64,000 nucleotides of DNA from Amborella trichopoda (taxonomy: Eukaryota > Streptophyta > Magnoliopsida > Amborellales > Amborellaceae), in the NCBI RefSeq assembly GCF_000471905.2, contig NW_006495273.1, positions 916,641-980,640 of the forward strand, written 5' to 3'. How positions within the stretch are numbered: the first letter of the stretch is position 1; each line of letters starts with the position of its first letter. The position numbers were made by a program, and so were the translations under genes. This document shows positions 47,091 to 62,423 of this stretch, piece by piece. The notes beneath the pieces were generated by a model, which was given only the letters and a program-made list of their open reading frames with translations, did not search any database and had not been told where the DNA came from.

Positions 47091-47560
47091 TCCCGAAGCC
47101 CTGGAATCCACCACCAGACCGCCCTTTTCAATTGTTGGACTGCCCTTTGCAACTACATCGTGTTGGAATTGCTGGACCGCCCTTACAACTACATCGTGTT
47201 GGAACCCTGGCTATTTTCAATTGCTGAACCGCCCTTTGCAACTACATCGTGTTGGAACAGTGAAATCTAGTAACCGCCTTTCACTTTGCACATACCACAC
47301 TTTATACCGGAGCGCACTTTATACAAGAGCAGACCGCATTTTACACAGGAGTTTAGACCGCACTTTATACAAGAGCAAACCGCACTTTATACAGGAGTCT
47401 ATACAGGAGTTTAGACCACACTTTATACAGGAGCATACTGCACTTTATACAGGAGTATATACAGGAGCGCTACTGTCGGCCTGCATGCCTACACTTTATA
47501 CAAGAGTTTATACAGGAGCGCGCTCCTACCGTCGGACTGCATTTACACAATGCTGTAGCC
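47017..47560 (+). repeat. Degenerate minisatellite, right part
   Basis: The first half has 'accgccctttgcaactacatcgtgttggaa' units. From about 47285 the unit changes to 'accgcactttatacaggag' with variable spacing (about 20-30 bp). A 188-codon open frame across it is a by-product of the repeat (LYT/FIQE periodicity) and not a gene. Confidence 0.75.
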
Positions 47561-47715
47561 CCTATTTTGGTCAGACCCTATTTTGGTCAGATAGAGGAGA
47601 GGCGTTTGGTCAGATAGAAAAGAGGAGTGGGTAAGGTAAAAATAAAAAAAAGGTAGTTTAAGTATTTTTTTCATGTTTTATTTGGTTTGGAGGTATTTGC
47701 ACGAAAGGTACATTT

Positions 47716-47720
47716 TCAAA

Positions 47721-47781
<61 letters not shown>
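47716..47781. repeat. Microsatellite (AAT)n
   Basis: About 21 uninterrupted trinucleotide units. Confidence 0.95.
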
Positions 47782-47783
<2 letters not shown>

Positions 47784-47911
47784 GAAAATTACGTTGAAGT
47801 AAGTTGTGCATATTTGAGGTTTTTTTTTTGCAATTTTTCCCAAAAACAAATACCCAAAAAAACTCGTGGGTAAAAATCCCTTTCCAATTCAAGAGAACTT
47901 TCCAGTTTAAA

Positions 47912-47914
<3 letters not shown>

Positions 47915-47943
<29 letters not shown>
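47915..47943. repeat. Poly(A) tract
   Basis: A homopolymer run of more than 25 A on the plus strand. Confidence 0.9.
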
Positions 47944-48569
47944 AAAGAAAAGCGTATACATTGAAATATAACAAATATTACCTTTTCCCAAAATTTTATC
48001 AAAATTACGAAGGCACATGATACAATTCATATTTATAAAGTAGCGGTGATTTCACCAACATAGATTACCAGAACTACAAACTGCAGACGACTTTTTATTT
48101 TACATTTTCCTTCACTAACTTACTCTGGAATGGGGACGCAAAACAGAATCTTTCTTTCTTTGATAAACCGCCAAAACCAACATAAATAAATCCAAGTATA
48201 GAAACAAACCATGCTCGTACTAAACAAAGCGCTGCAAAATTGAAATTATTGTACGCACCTTACTCCCACTTATAACTAATCTAAGAATGAAAAACCATAA
48301 AAAAGAGAGAAAAAAGGGGTAAAAGAGAGAGAGAGAAAAGAACCTAACAAATTTTATCCAAAAAGAGGCCAGTAAGCCAGTAAATCGTTTACTCCTCCTC
48401 GTCATCCTCGGCATCTCCACCAGCAGCTTTCTTGGAAGCAGCCTTGAGGTTCTTTCTCTTGACACGACCAGGGCGACCACCACCAAGAGGACTTGTCAAA
48501 GAGAAGTCTATGTGCTTTTGCGAATCCATCCTAACCATGAATGATGGGATGTTTAACTACCTGCCAACC

Positions 48570-51465
<2,896 letters not shown>

Positions 51466-51905
51466 TCAAGGCTTTTTAAATGTCTTTCCATCTGGTACAA
51501 GAACGAATATTGTTCAGCAAAATTCGATAGAAATACCTGATGATTTCATGAGAAATTATGGCAAAGTTAATAATAAGGAGGGAGATATACAGAAGAAATT
51601 GGAGAAAAGATCATTTTTTTTAAGGATAAACAGTGAAATTTATCATAGAAGGAAAAATTGCAACAAAAAAAGAAGAAAAAACAGTACATTTTGAATAACA
51701 AATAAGGAATATCTGTTGAGTTCAACAATATGAAGACATAAGATTTTCTAGAGAAAACGCGTCGAAATTCCAGAAAAAAATAGTGGAACATTTGCAGAAA
51801 CAGAGAAGGTCTACATTTGAGCGGAAACTGAGAAGATTTAGGGCTTACAGTTCCGATAGAAGCAAACGTGCACCATGACTGGGTACCAGCTCGGGTTCTA
51901 GGAGG

Positions 51906-51990
51906 AAACCCTAGGAGGAAACCCTACCCGGTCTGGTTCTATGAAACCCTAGGAGACAACTCTGCCCCGTCTGGTTCTATGAAACCCTAA
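51906..51990 (-). promoter_or_regulatory. Four telo-boxes (AAACCCTA) upstream of RPS9
   Basis: AAACCCTA at 51906-51913, 51919-51926, 51944-51951 and 51982-51989 (the last is the full AAACCCTAA). Telo-boxes near the transcription start are a hallmark of plant ribosomal-protein genes. Two lie in a short duplicated segment containing 'gtctggttctatgaaaccct'. Confidence 0.75.
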
Positions 51991-52004
51991 CAAGTTTGAA
52001 AAGA

Positions 52005-52012
52005 CTTTTATA
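52005..52012 (-). promoter_or_regulatory. TATA box of the RPS9 locus
   Basis: On the minus strand the sequence reads CCTATAAAAG, 129-136 nt upstream of the ATG. This places transcription start near 51975 and the telo-boxes around and just after it. Confidence 0.6.
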
Positions 52013-52359
52013 GGCTTCCCTTAGGCGCTTGGTTGCGAAGGAAAAGTCCAGTGTTAGAAGGTCACCAGCCGGGTGCACCCGCCGGTCTCTATTTTAGAAT
52101 AAAAAATAGGAAAAATGTCCTCGTAGTTTTTATGTGGATCCTTTATAATATTTGTTTGGATAAAAAATATAGATTTGAAAGAAATAAAGTTATTTTAAAT
52201 AAAATTAAAATATATAAAACTTAAAATTTTTGTACCTTAGCAATATGTTTTGAATCTTTAAACTTATTAAGATATAAAACTTAAAAATAGAAAGTATGGA
52301 AATATTTTTTTAAAAAAATAATTAAAATATTTTAATATATTTAAAAAAAAAAAATGCAT

Positions 52360-52690
52360 ATAGAGCCCAGGCTCTAAACAATCAAATTAGCACCTACCTC
52401 AAAACTATCACTAGAAGAGGTTGTTTTGATACTCAAATATCATCAAATTGATTATCTCGACATCAAGATGTATGGACATAAGAAAAACATGGATTTCAAG
52501 TATCGAAAATAATGCATCTTGTAATGTATTTTTTGACCATCAATTTTCAACATTTTCGAGTTTTTATAGATCTGTTTGATCTACATTATTTTTTAATATT
52601 CAAATTTATTTCTTTGAACATAATCATCTAATGATTTCCAAAATTTCAGATAAAAAATATCTTCCCAAATAAATCTTCTACTCAAAGGAA
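52360..52690 (+). mobile_element. Mutator-like MITE relative
   Basis: It starts 'tatagagcccaggctctaaacaatcaaa', as at 24390, and shares 'gaggttgttttgat', 'atctcgacatcaagatgtat' and 'tttatagatctgtttgat' with 25010-25352 and 54457-55605. The right terminus is not recognised. Confidence 0.6.
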
Positions 52691-53285
52691 TATATGAAAA
52701 GTAACGTTCCTAACGGACCATAGTACACGCACTTTAAATTTCATGCATGTAGGGCCCACCCTCTTCCTCTCCAAAAAGAGAACGATTTCCGATGTTTGGC
52801 CGGCGGAAGAGAAAGATATGTTACAGAGAGATGTTCAAATGTTTCCCTGGTAGAATTGGGGTGTGCAATTTGTGTACCCCACGCAACGCTTCTCCAATCA
52901 TGTTGAGATCTTTTTGTCCTAGACTTAGAGGATATTCTCATCACATTATTTTTTGGAAATTTATCAAATTACTTTTAAAAGATGAACAATTTAATACTTT
53001 AGCTATATATTTTGATTAAATTTCAAAGTACTCATAAAAATACACGTCATCTTCTTCGGTTGGAATACTTCCAAATAGGCAAAATGTCGAATCGTTAATT
53101 TCTTATATATATTTTGATAACTCCAGTGTTGGCCATGGGAATGGACGGTCTAAATGCGTCGCAACCTTCTTCTAGAAATCACAAATTGTGCTTCTGGTAT
53201 TGCATATTGTTCTTACCTCTAAAGAGTATAGCATTAAATTTTTTCATATATTATTAATTTTACTCCCTTTCGACTAGTGATTTAA
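52691..53285. other. Intergenic sequence, nothing recognised
   Basis: The open frames here show no domain. Confidence 0.5.
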
Positions 53286-53289
53286 GAAT

Positions 53290-53480
53290 GGGTGCGGTTT
53301 CTATAAGGCTTGGGCTTTAAAAAGTAACGTAAAGCCTCATCCTAAAATCTTGTCTAGAAAAACATTTTGGACATGGAAAACCCTATGATGGCTGTAAAAT
53401 CTATTTCAAGGCTGATTGTCAATCTTGAAGATAAAACAATGGTATAGTTTTCGAGGATCTCTAAGCACTTGAAAATGACT
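53290..53480 (+). repeat. Fragment of the dispersed MITE-like family
   Basis: 'tttctataaggcttgggctttaaa', 'taaagcctcatcctaaaatc' and 'ccctatgatggctgtaaaatct' are related to 57145-57545 (inverted) and 58120-58200. It is interrupted by the gap at 53497. Confidence 0.45.
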
Positions 53481-53496
53481 GGTTTTGATAATTTGT

Positions 53497-53516
53497 NNNN
53501 NNNNNNNNNNNNNNNN
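53497..53516. other. Assembly gap (20 N)
   Basis: A fixed-size gap of unknown true length. The sequence to its right (ctccctatccccctgtcgtg) is unrelated to the left side. Confidence 0.95.
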
Positions 53517-54456
53517 CTCCCTATCCCCCTGTCGTGCCCTTGCCCTCCACGACTCAGATCCAAAAGTTTTTTTGATGCATGAACTTCAATTTTTGGCGGG
53601 ATTTGAATCATGGCTTTACCTTTTTGCCATAAGGCCTAGTAGGCCTTAACTTTTTCCTTTAAAAATTAGTGATCTGATTCATAATCAGATCGAATGTAGG
53701 GGTTCTATGGTTATGGAGGCTCATGACTTGAAGACTCGCTATGTTCATTCTAACTCGCCTAGTTTCCTATAGTGAATTGAGCGATTTTTTTAAGGATTTG
53801 ACCAATTTTTTTTATTTTTTAAGCTTTTTGAAGAATTGCCCATTTTTTCTTTCTTTTGCGGTTTTGGACTGAAAAGGTGAAAAGAAAAAAAAATCCAAAA
53901 AAAAAATCCACCCTTTTATCAATCAGTACCATTTCAATCCTAAATCCAATCCATCTTGTTTTTGTTGATGTACACGAACTAGATCTACTCTTTTTCAAAT
54001 CAAAACCGTATTTTGTTGAGATTGAAAGGTTTAGAATTTGGGGTTTTCATCGAATTTCAACTTCGATCTCTTTAATTTTTGTTTTTAGGGTCTCGCTCCA
54101 TCCAGTCTTAACGTCAATCTAATGAATTTTCTTTTCGCAAGCTAATATATTTGTATTTTCACAATTTTTTTTACGATTTTTTCCTGCACTATTTTGAGTC
54201 CAATCGTTCTGAATCCGCAAGCCGACTAAATCACCATTTTGCCACCTGGATCACCGATGATTCTTAGTTACTTACAACAAATTTATTTGGAGAAATGCTC
54301 AATAAATCTTTGTACATATTAATCTTGAATGTACCAAGCAAAAGGATGCTACAAATATGGTGTTGACTATACGCCTCAAAAAGTAGAACTCTTTGTCTAT
54401 AGTGCTCGTACTGCATAGGCCCTTAACCTAATTACCTTGTGTCTTATAAAAGAAGG
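53517..54456. other. Intergenic sequence, nothing recognised
   Basis: T-rich with small open frames and no domain. Confidence 0.5.
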
Positions 54457-55605
54457 AAAAGGTTTATATAAGGTTGAGGCATTAAAATGTAGAATTCATG
54501 TGCATCTTTAAAATCTTACGAAAAAGGTTGTTTTGATGTTGGGGAAACAACTAATTGATCATTTCGACATCGAGATATATAGGCTATGTTTGATAGCATT
54601 CAAATATTTGAATATTTCATAATTTTGAGTAATTTAAAAAAAAAATTAATACCAAAAGTCAAAAACCATGTTTGACAACTTAAAATTTTATACCCGAATA
54701 TTTAGATAAATGCTCAAAATCAGTATATTAGAAAATTCAACTATTAGTTAAATTTTGCGGGATACGATTTCTCCGTAAAAAAAAATGTTGCGGGACATTG
54801 CCATGTGAACGTAACAAAGTCAAGCCTTGTGAACATTCCAATGCTTCATTGTAGAGAGAAATATAGTGATGTTTACATGTAATGTCAGAAATGGAGAGAT
54901 GGTATTGCTCGATCTACAATGAAGCATTGGAATTCTTTGATTCTATGCTCCGTAGTGGCTTTAGCCCTTATGGATGTTGCCATTGTCTTCTTGGCTTTTA
55001 TACGATTTGATGAAATCGAGAAAGACGAAATGCTCCACGGTTATATGGTTTGATGTGGATCACCCAACTGGTTTGATAGTACCTAATGGGGCGCATGATT
55101 AGGCTTTTCTGTTTATTCTTATCTTACCTTAGAAGCCTCGCCACTCATTTCTTTTGCGTGAGCTTAATCCTTGTAGGCAGATTTTGGCCTAGTGTTCATA
55201 TGAAATATGGGTAGATAGGCAAACATGCACAAGAAATAAATATCAGAAAAAGACATAATCTCAATAAATGAGATGCCAACAATGCTTTTATTCAAATTTT
55301 TAAATATCGAGAGATATTTAAATTCTGTTTTGTCAAACAGAGCCATAGATACAGAGAAAAAAAAGAGATTTCAAGTCCTAGAAATATTACATCTTGCAAT
55401 ACATTATCTTGATCATCCATTTTCAAGATTTTCATGCCTTTATAGATATGTTTGATTTGAACTATATTTGGAGTTTCAAATTTTAGAATTATAGATAAAA
55501 ATATATTCTCATGTCATCCTAGGAATTTTCGATACCAAAATTGCATCTCATAATAAAATTGGAGGTACACCTTAATTTGATTGTTTAAGGTCGCAATCCT
55601 TCACT
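54457..55605 (+). mobile_element. Mutator-like MITE relative split by a later insertion
   Basis: The left part, 54457-54593, starts 'ggtttatataaggttgaggc' and runs to 'tttcgacatcgagatata'. The right part, about 55350-55605, continues with 'ttcaagtcctagaaata...ttttcaagattttcatgc' and ends 'gtttaaggtcgcaatccttc'. Joined, they match the order of 25010-25352. The interruption is the separate insertion at about 54594-55345. Confidence 0.55.
54594..55345. mobile_element. Insertion with inverted GGCT-TGTTTGA ends
   Basis: It begins 'ggctatgtttgatag' and ends 'tgtcaaacagagcc', so the ends are short imperfect inverted repeats of a kind common in plant hAT or Harbinger MITEs. It is about 750 bp without a recognised gene. 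The target duplication is not clear (left 'gatatata', right 'atagatac'). Confidence 0.45.
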
Positions 55606-55619
55606 GCTGTATTTGTGAA

Positions 55620-55876
55620 TGAGACTCTCTAAATGTTATTAGTTGGTGTAAAAAGGAGTCGAACCCTATGGTTACTTCGGTCCCTCTGGCTAGAAATCGT
55701 GGATGTGGTTGCTCTCTTTTCTGTCTCATTTACTCATGTTTATCATGTTGTTGCTGACTCCCATACTAAAAGAGGGGCTCTTTTGCCTTCTCATTTAGTT
55801 TTCAATGATGTAATCTCCTTCGAGCAATTATTGTTAATAAAGCTTAAAATTTTTGCAAAAAAAAAAAGGTCACAAT
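55620..55876 (+). mobile_element. L1-type LINE 3' end (RNase H tail) with poly(A)
   Basis: An 87-codon frame contains SFTHVYHVVADSHTKRGAL, which resembles the terminal 'HV-R-AN--AD-LAK-GA' segment of plant L1 RNase H domains. An A12 run at 55857-55868 follows. It is severely truncated. Confidence 0.5.
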
Positions 55877-57144
55877 CCTATGCAAACCACACCTAAAAAA
55901 AGAAATACGATCAAAGCCATGATCTCTCTCTCTCCTATTTAATACAGAAAAATTCATGAATAATGGTGAGATTTTATATCTAGATGTCTATCCAAAGCAC
56001 CCATCAATAGGCTGGCAATTTAGTTGGATCCCGAAAAACCTAGGCCCAAGCTACAAGAGTGGAACTGAAGCCTGTGGCCTCGGCTTGGAACAAGGGCCAA
56101 AGCTGGCCTACCCCGTTTTGTTCCGCCCGTTGTTTTTTCTTTTATGTTTATTTATTGTCAAAATGTAGGAGGCTCTACCCAACTCGGCCCAAACCGGGCC
56201 ACAGCGCAGCGGGCCAGTTTGCCAGGCTACCCACAAGATGTTATATCTAGATGTAGTTATTCAAACAAGAAGCTATATTTGGATCTAAAGCTCTCAAAAT
56301 AGTTATTTTGTTACTATATGCAATTAAGAACTTTTGGTGAAGTAATTCTAAGTTTTATTGGATGGAACTGGCGGTTGGAGGTTATTACCCAGCTAATTAC
56401 CTAAATAAAGTGCAATAGTACTTATTCATATGCAAACTCCGTCTCGTTAGCTCATTATAGAGGCTTAAAATTTCACGAGTCAATATTCTTGATCATCGTG
56501 ATTGTAAATTTGAAGGGAAAAGTTGATTCTGAATTTTAAAATAGATAGTCTTATATTTTATTTGTGGAGGATTCATCGCCATTTATTGTATTTCTTGGCA
56601 GATTATAAGATCCGCATTACTATTTGATCTGTCAAATCAAAGATTTAAGGCAAATAATGCATTTGCAGCGATTTAGAATGTCTAATCCCGTATGATTTTA
56701 AGAAGGGGCATTTGATAAGGACCTTATTTAATTATCATCATTTTTCCAACTATTTGTGGTCGGTTGGTGATATTATTTAACGGTTGGTGATATTATTTAA
56801 TTTTTTTTCCAAAAAAAAAAAATACGTATATCACTACTTTTCCAAGATTTATTGCTATTCTTCTAAAAACAAATGGGGCATTTATATCAAAATAAATGTG
56901 TCTATTCAGAGAGGGCCTTAGACCTATGTGTTAGCATATATTATTTTCAACTGTTGTTTGTGACATATGCCTATTTCTTGGCCTAACTTTACTAGTCTTT
57001 AATCCCATATTTTAAACTCGTCTTTGAAATAAAATGGGGTTTTCTAGTACTCCTGTCCAATGTCTAAAATTTTATGAACAAACAGTTTTTCACATTTCTT
57101 CAGTTGATTTTTTAGAATGTTGAGTTTAGGGTTATTTAAAGGGA
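55877..57144. other. Intergenic sequence with GGCC-rich repeat fragment
   Basis: The segment 56040-56235 is rich in 'ggccc' and 'gggcca' words and resembles 60785-61090. No gene is seen. Small tandem 'cggttggtgatattattta' copies lie at 56760 and 56780. Confidence 0.45.
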
Positions 57145-57545
57145 AAATAGTTTGAGAGGGCTGCAGCCCTATCAAAATAAGTAAAGCCTCACCTCATAAC
57201 TCTGCAAAAATTACTCTTCAAGAACCGTAAAAGTTTTGCATCGATCATCTCAGCTTGAACATTGTGGTATTGAAAACAAAGTAAGATTTCAAGATCTAAA
57301 AATAGTGTATATTATAAAAAATTATGAAGACCATTGATTTCACTCAAGTGTAAGTGTTCACATATCCACAATATTTGTACATTTTTTTTGGTTTCAAAGT
57401 TTATTTTCAATGTTGAAATTTGATTTTAAAGCCATCATGGAGATTTTTGTTCCCGATAGTGCTTTCCAGATGAGGATATTTGAGGTGAGGCTTTATTTTG
57501 TTTTCATAAAGCCTAGGCCTTATAGAAACTTCATCCTAAAGGAAA
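57145..57545 (-). repeat. Dispersed non-autonomous repeat (copy 3, inverted)
   Basis: The reverse complement of the family at 5555-5930 and 6420-6830. It starts 'gagagggctgcagccctatc', includes 'aagtaaagcctcacctcataactc' and ends 'ccttatagaaacttcatcc'. Confidence 0.6.
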
Positions 57546-57828
57546 TAATATGAATAAAGTGAGTATTTTAAGACCATGGATCACTAATGCATTTAATACT
57601 ATCATACGTGGGGAACCATATGTAACATCAAGATCTATATGGCGGTAGTATTGTCAAACCTCATGATGAGGTCTTTGACTTCATTCTCATCAAAGGGTAG
57701 GGGCCCAAATCTCTATTGACTTTACCACTTTTACTTACCAAAAAAAAAGAAGATTTGTATGCATACATTTATTTTCTATCACATCTTGCTTCAAGGGCGC
57801 GAGGCCTTAAACGTAACCTTTTAAATAA

Positions 57829-58454
57829 AGGGTGTGGTTTGTATAAGGTGTCAAACTCAAATAACCAAAGTAAGGCATATTGTTATGTTTGGGGCATCTG
57901 AAAATATAATGTGAAAGTATCTTCATGTGAAAAAACTCCATCGTGTGATTAAATATCGGAGTTTTTTCATACCAATTGGTCCTAGTACATTTTTTCACAC
58001 CAATTGACAACTAATTGGGGTTGAAAAAACTCTCATACCGAATCACATGTATACTTTTTTCATGTGAAAATATTTTCATAGAAATACCTTCACGCATACC
58101 AAACATACCCTAATTTTTGCAAAAGGAAGTGGTTTGGATGTCGGAAACCCTTATGATGATCTAAAAATCTATTTTCACCTCTAATTATAAAATTTAAAGC
58201 TTCAAAATCTTTTTTATTGATTGAGCATATCAATAAGCAATTAAAATTTTTATAAATAGATGGTCTAGACAATGTGTGACATAGATGCACTATGTTTAGC
58301 ACTTGAAATTCATTTTTTTTTTCATATTCATACAGTTCGAGGTCAAGATAATCAATTATAGGGTTTTTTGATATCGGAACAACCTTACTTTGTCAGTTTT
58401 TGAGATGCACATTACTTCTTCAGTATAAGGTTAACATCTTATATAAACATTTTC
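57829..58454. mobile_element. Mutator-like MITE with nested insertion
   Basis: It is flanked by TTTAAATAA at 57820-57828 and 58455-58463 (9 bp). The ends are inverted: left 'gggtgtggtttgtataaggtgt', right, in reverse, 'gaaaatgtttatataagatgt'. The inner segment 57884-58107 starts 'tatgtttggggcat' and ends 'gcataccaaacata', a separate short MITE inserted into it. There are no genes. Confidence 0.65.
57884..58107. mobile_element. Small MITE nested in the Mutator-like MITE
   Basis: Inverted ends 'tatgtttgg' and 'ccaaacata', and an internal foldback around 'catgtgaaaaaactcc' and 'aaaaaactctcat'. It is about 224 bp; a target duplication is not clear. Confidence 0.5.
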
Positions 58455-58544
58455 TTTAAATAAAATAGATTTGATAATACCACTTAAAGAAAGACTCGGC
58501 TTGCAAATAGTTTTTATCTCTTTTAGTCTATTATCCATATTTGG

Positions 58545-58900
58545 GTGTGGTTTATACATGGCATCAACTTTGAACTCTACCAGATGATTTATTTCAAGTA
58601 CCAGAAACCACTATGATGGCCTAAAAAGCTAGTCTCGTAGCTTTAAAATTGTGCAGATTGAACAAATTCATAAACATTTGAAATTTTTTAAAATAGATGG
58701 ATTAGATAATGTGTTATAATACACTTCATTTTTTAGATAGAAAATCATTTTTACCATATCCGTACATTATGAAATCAAGATGATCAATTTAAGAGTTTTC
58801 TAAGAATAAATTTTATTTAGATGACGAAATTTTAGGTACGCCGGACTTATATACTATGTTATAAGGTTTGGTCCTTAGATAAACCTTTTTAATTATTTTA
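58545..58900 (+). mobile_element. Mutator-like MITE relative, diverged
   Basis: Starts 'gggtgtggtttatacatgg' and shares 'ccactatgatggcctaaaaa', 'attgtgcagattgaacaaat' and 'gatgatcaatttaagag' with 24380-24761 and 58120-58400. Confidence 0.5.
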
Positions 58901-58949
58901 AAGGCAAACTCCTGTTGCAATTGTTGGGCATTTTATATGGCGCAAGCTT

Positions 58950-59400
58950 TCTATGTTTCTCCTACAACATAAAAGTTCTATCCTCCCCTTACCATCCAAC
59001 CGTCCAATTTTGATCAAGAGAGCCACTTTCCATTTGATCTTAGATCCGACGGGTCTCAAAGTATTTTATTTTTAATATTTTTATACAATTTGTATGAATA
59101 TGAAATTTGGTACGTATTATCTTCTCATTAGGATGCACCTATAAAAAATATTAAAAATAATTTTTCAATAAAATATAATGACCAAAACACCCCTTCAATC
59201 TTTTAAGGGTATTTTGGTCGTTTTATGTTATTGAAAGTATTTTTTTTTGTATTTTTTCCTAGTGTGAGTTTAATAGAGGAATGGACGTCCAAAATTTAAT
59301 ATCAAAATAATTTATAGAAAAAAATTAAAAATAATATAGTATAGTGACGTGACATTGTGATTGAGACAATCTTAGCCCTCCATTTAAAATGGACGGTTGG
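58950..59400 (-). repeat. Dispersed repeat, inverted partner of 11600-12060
   Basis: A reverse-complement match over more than 350 bp, sharing 'ccaattttgatcaagagagcc', 'atacaatttgtat', 'tatcttctcatt' and 'ggtattttggtc'. Confidence 0.7.
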
Positions 59401-59789
59401 ATAAAAAAAAAAAATAGAATTTCTGAGATGCAGGGAAGCATAAAACGCTTGCCCTTTTATATGTGTTTCTTTTTGTTCACGATGCTGACAGATTCCAGGA
59501 AATGAAAAAAACAACACCATGATTCGACAGATTTTTAAATAACCTCATTCTTGTCCCTGTCAGTTTTTTTGGAAAGGGTTTCAGCCTCTTTTGGAAGATC
59601 TAATTACATATACCTAAAGATGTAACATCAAGACAATCTCCCCCAAGTACTTTTTAGATCTCGCACTAAACCCCAATATTGATCTCTACTAATGTTTGCC
59701 CCCAGTCAAAAGGTGAGCTCAACTAAAGACCAAAGTACCTTTGCCCTTTAGTAAGGTCCACACCCAATTTTCTCTCCTAATACGCTCAC

Positions 59790-59960
59790 GTAGTTCTTAG
59801 TTGCGGTACGGAACTTTTTTTAGAGCGGTTAAGCAGTTTTCAATAGTGATTTGGTAGTTCTTAATTGCAGTCCAGCAATGTTTCTTCTAGATGCATTCTT
59901 CGGTCCAGCAATTTGTAATGCGGTCCGACACTTTCTTAGAGCGGTCTTACAATGACAGAA
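59790..59960. repeat. Short array related to the 43-47 kb minisatellite
   Basis: The units 'gcggtccagcaatttg', 'gcggtccgacactttcttag' and 'gcggttaagcagttttcaa' resemble the 'accgcccttttcaattgctgg' units read on the other strand. Confidence 0.45.
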
Positions 59961-60034
59961 AAATGTTTTGTTTGATAGGCACATAGTGTGGTGTACTTAA
60001 TTCCATACTCCACTCAAGTGTTACCTTTATTTAG

Positions 60035-60300
60035 TTGAAAATTGTTTCATGTGGGCTGGACCGCATGACTACATATGCGGTCCAAAAAGTATAAAGCGTC
60101 CATCTTAAGGATGGATGCAAGTAGGTGTTCGGTGTTCCATCTAAAAATCAAATACTTTTTTTTTCTAAAATTATTATTTTTAATTTTTAAAATTTACATA
60201 TTTTTTCATATTCATGATCTCCATATTAGAGATTACATGTTTTTAAAAATTAAGTCCAAAAAATCTCTCAAAAATAGATTATTAAGAGACCCTCAGTTTT
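60035..60300 (-). repeat. Dispersed repeat, inverted partner of 23390-23650
   Basis: A reverse-complement match including 'gggctggaccgcatgactac', 'tccatcttaaggatggatgc' and 'agattacatgtttttaa'. Confidence 0.65.
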
Positions 60301-60784
60301 ACGTAGAAACCATATCCTTATTTTGTCTGTTGCAAACTGCCTTACTTTCGTGTTTAAGAGTGGAGTGCGGTCCCTCTCCGTACTTCTAGTTAACCAACCT
60401 TTATGCCCTTTCTGTTTTTTTTTTGCTGCCGACATGCAATGTGTATTTCTCTCACAACCAACTTTTCTTTCCCACTATTGAGATTTTTGCTATCCACTGT
60501 CCGTTATCATACATTGAAGTCAATTTCTTACAGTTACATCAATTTTGATAGTTAAAGAGAGTATCGCAATTGACATCACCAGCAACCTGTAAAGAAAACT
60601 ATAGTCATTTCTTGAGCATTCAACTTAATAAAATACCATAATTTCTTATAAAAGCATTTATTCTATCCTCTTTCACTCTCGATAAAAAAGTATCATTCCT
60701 AAAAAATTTGTGTATTAAAAAGCACAAGCGCAGAGTGTTCAATAAATATTAGGAATTAATTAGAAAATATTTTATAAAAAAGCT
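60301..60784. other. Intergenic sequence, nothing recognised
   Basis: AT-rich, with no gene, repeat or RNA signal that I can support. Confidence 0.5.
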
Positions 60785-61090
60785 CGGGCTGGTCTTGGAC
60801 AGGGCCAGCCCTGGCCCTTGTCCCAAAAAGGCCCTGGCCTAAGCACAGCCCTAGCCCTATTAGGGGCAGGCCGAACCAGGCCAATTCAAATAAAACTGAA
60901 AAAAAACAAAACAAAAGGAAAAAACAAATAAAAGAGGGCTAGACCTGGCCGCCTTTGGCCCAGGCCCAACCCTACCAACAAGTTGTGGTTGCCCAGCCCT
61001 AGCCAAGCCCTTGGACCACGATAGGCCCCAATTTTTTAGGGTCGCGTTGACTGAGCCAGGCCGGACCACCAGGCCCATTTCGACCCTTTA
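60785..61090. repeat. GGCC/GGGCC-rich repeat
   Basis: Many 'ggccagccctggccc' type palindromic words surround a short A-rich centre. The base composition contrasts sharply with its AT-rich surroundings. It is similar in style to 56040-56235 and probably the subterminal part of a DNA transposon. Confidence 0.5.
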
Positions 61091-62420
61091 AAAAAACATA
61101 GCAAAAGCCATTAATAGTATATCTTGTCTTGTATGAAAGGAGCTAATTGACAAGTAATTCATAAAATCTTCTTTGGCTTTTTCTCCTAAAATATGTTTCC
61201 CATCTTACATCCTCAACACTCAACACCCAATTGTGAGTCGAAAACGCCGTTTGCTTGCTCATATGAAACCTCGAAGAAATTCATTTTTTTAAACTGGTCA
61301 TGAGACCTATTTCTATTCAAGTGCATAACAGGACAAGAGTCAAACTCTAGCGGCTATTCAGGTGGATAATATCGTTGAGAGACTTTTGTTTATGTGTATG
61401 CATACTATACTCCTAAGAGAGCATATTGTCTCCATACACCCTCGGGGAAAGGAATTTTTTTAATCTAAAATTTTGGTAACTATTTAAAAATAACTAGAAG
61501 ATTATTTCAAAAAATAATTTAATTTTGAGTTTGTAATACTTAGATCTCACCTTAAAAGAATTGAATGGTCTATGTTTAAACTTAAAGACGTTGTTTTTTT
61601 CAAGTGCATAGGGAGTGTGATCGGGAAATTTTCTTTTTGAAGGACCGTATATGGATTGAAGAAGTTACATCTCTTAAAATTGGGATCCTATAATTACTCT
61701 CATGTCGAGATTTGCATGAGGGAGTAAATAGATATTGTTGCTCCCATTAGAGTACAAATTTTTTTTGGCTTAATTTACTTCCACTCCATATATAATTCCC
61801 ACGTTAAACCACACCAAGATTATCATTTAATCATTATCCAAAACCAAGATAATCCATTCAACCATATTTGGAAACCAGTGTTTCAAAATTTGCCAGTCTA
61901 GAACAAGAATTGCTGAATTGGACCGAGCAAAACCGATCTAATCCCCCATCAAAATTATAAATCAGTCTATTTCCCTGGACTCGCCCTGATCTATCAGAGA
62001 TTCAAATCATGTCAATTATACGATTCCTGCTTATTTTAATTTTTCAGTTTAAAATTTAAAACTAAAATTATTATTAAACTTTTTTGGGGCCGATTCTCAC
62101 ATTAAAGAATATGTCCCGTTCGCCTATCCAAAACAAAATCTCAGAACGGCGGATTTGCCAACCAATCCAGCATTTGAAACACCGCTTCAAATTAAACGCC
62201 TACTCTATAAAGGAAAGAAAAAAATTAAGCCCTGATTCACCAAAACCAAATGCAACCGTGTTAAAAAGCCTACTGTCAGCAGCTGGATTACAATAAAATT
62301 CGAAAGAAATCCTTGTGACTCAACCGGAAAGTATCTTAGCGGTAGAACTTGGGCGCGTATACTATGCTCATGAGCATAGTGTATCTATATTCCGTTGGTA
62401 AAAAAATCTACTTGGAAGAT
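61091..62420. other. Intergenic sequence, nothing recognised
   Basis: There is no supportable gene. The open frame at 62084-62296 has no domain. Confidence 0.5.
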
Positions 62421-62423
62421 TTT

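Noticed and set aside
47068..47634. 188-codon open frame with LYT/FIQE periodicity
   Set aside because: It follows the minisatellite unit exactly; periodic repeats of this length keep frames open by chance.
47658..48030. Frames rich in Asn, Ile, Tyr or Phe
   Set aside because: Translations of the (AAT)n and poly(A) tracts on both strands.
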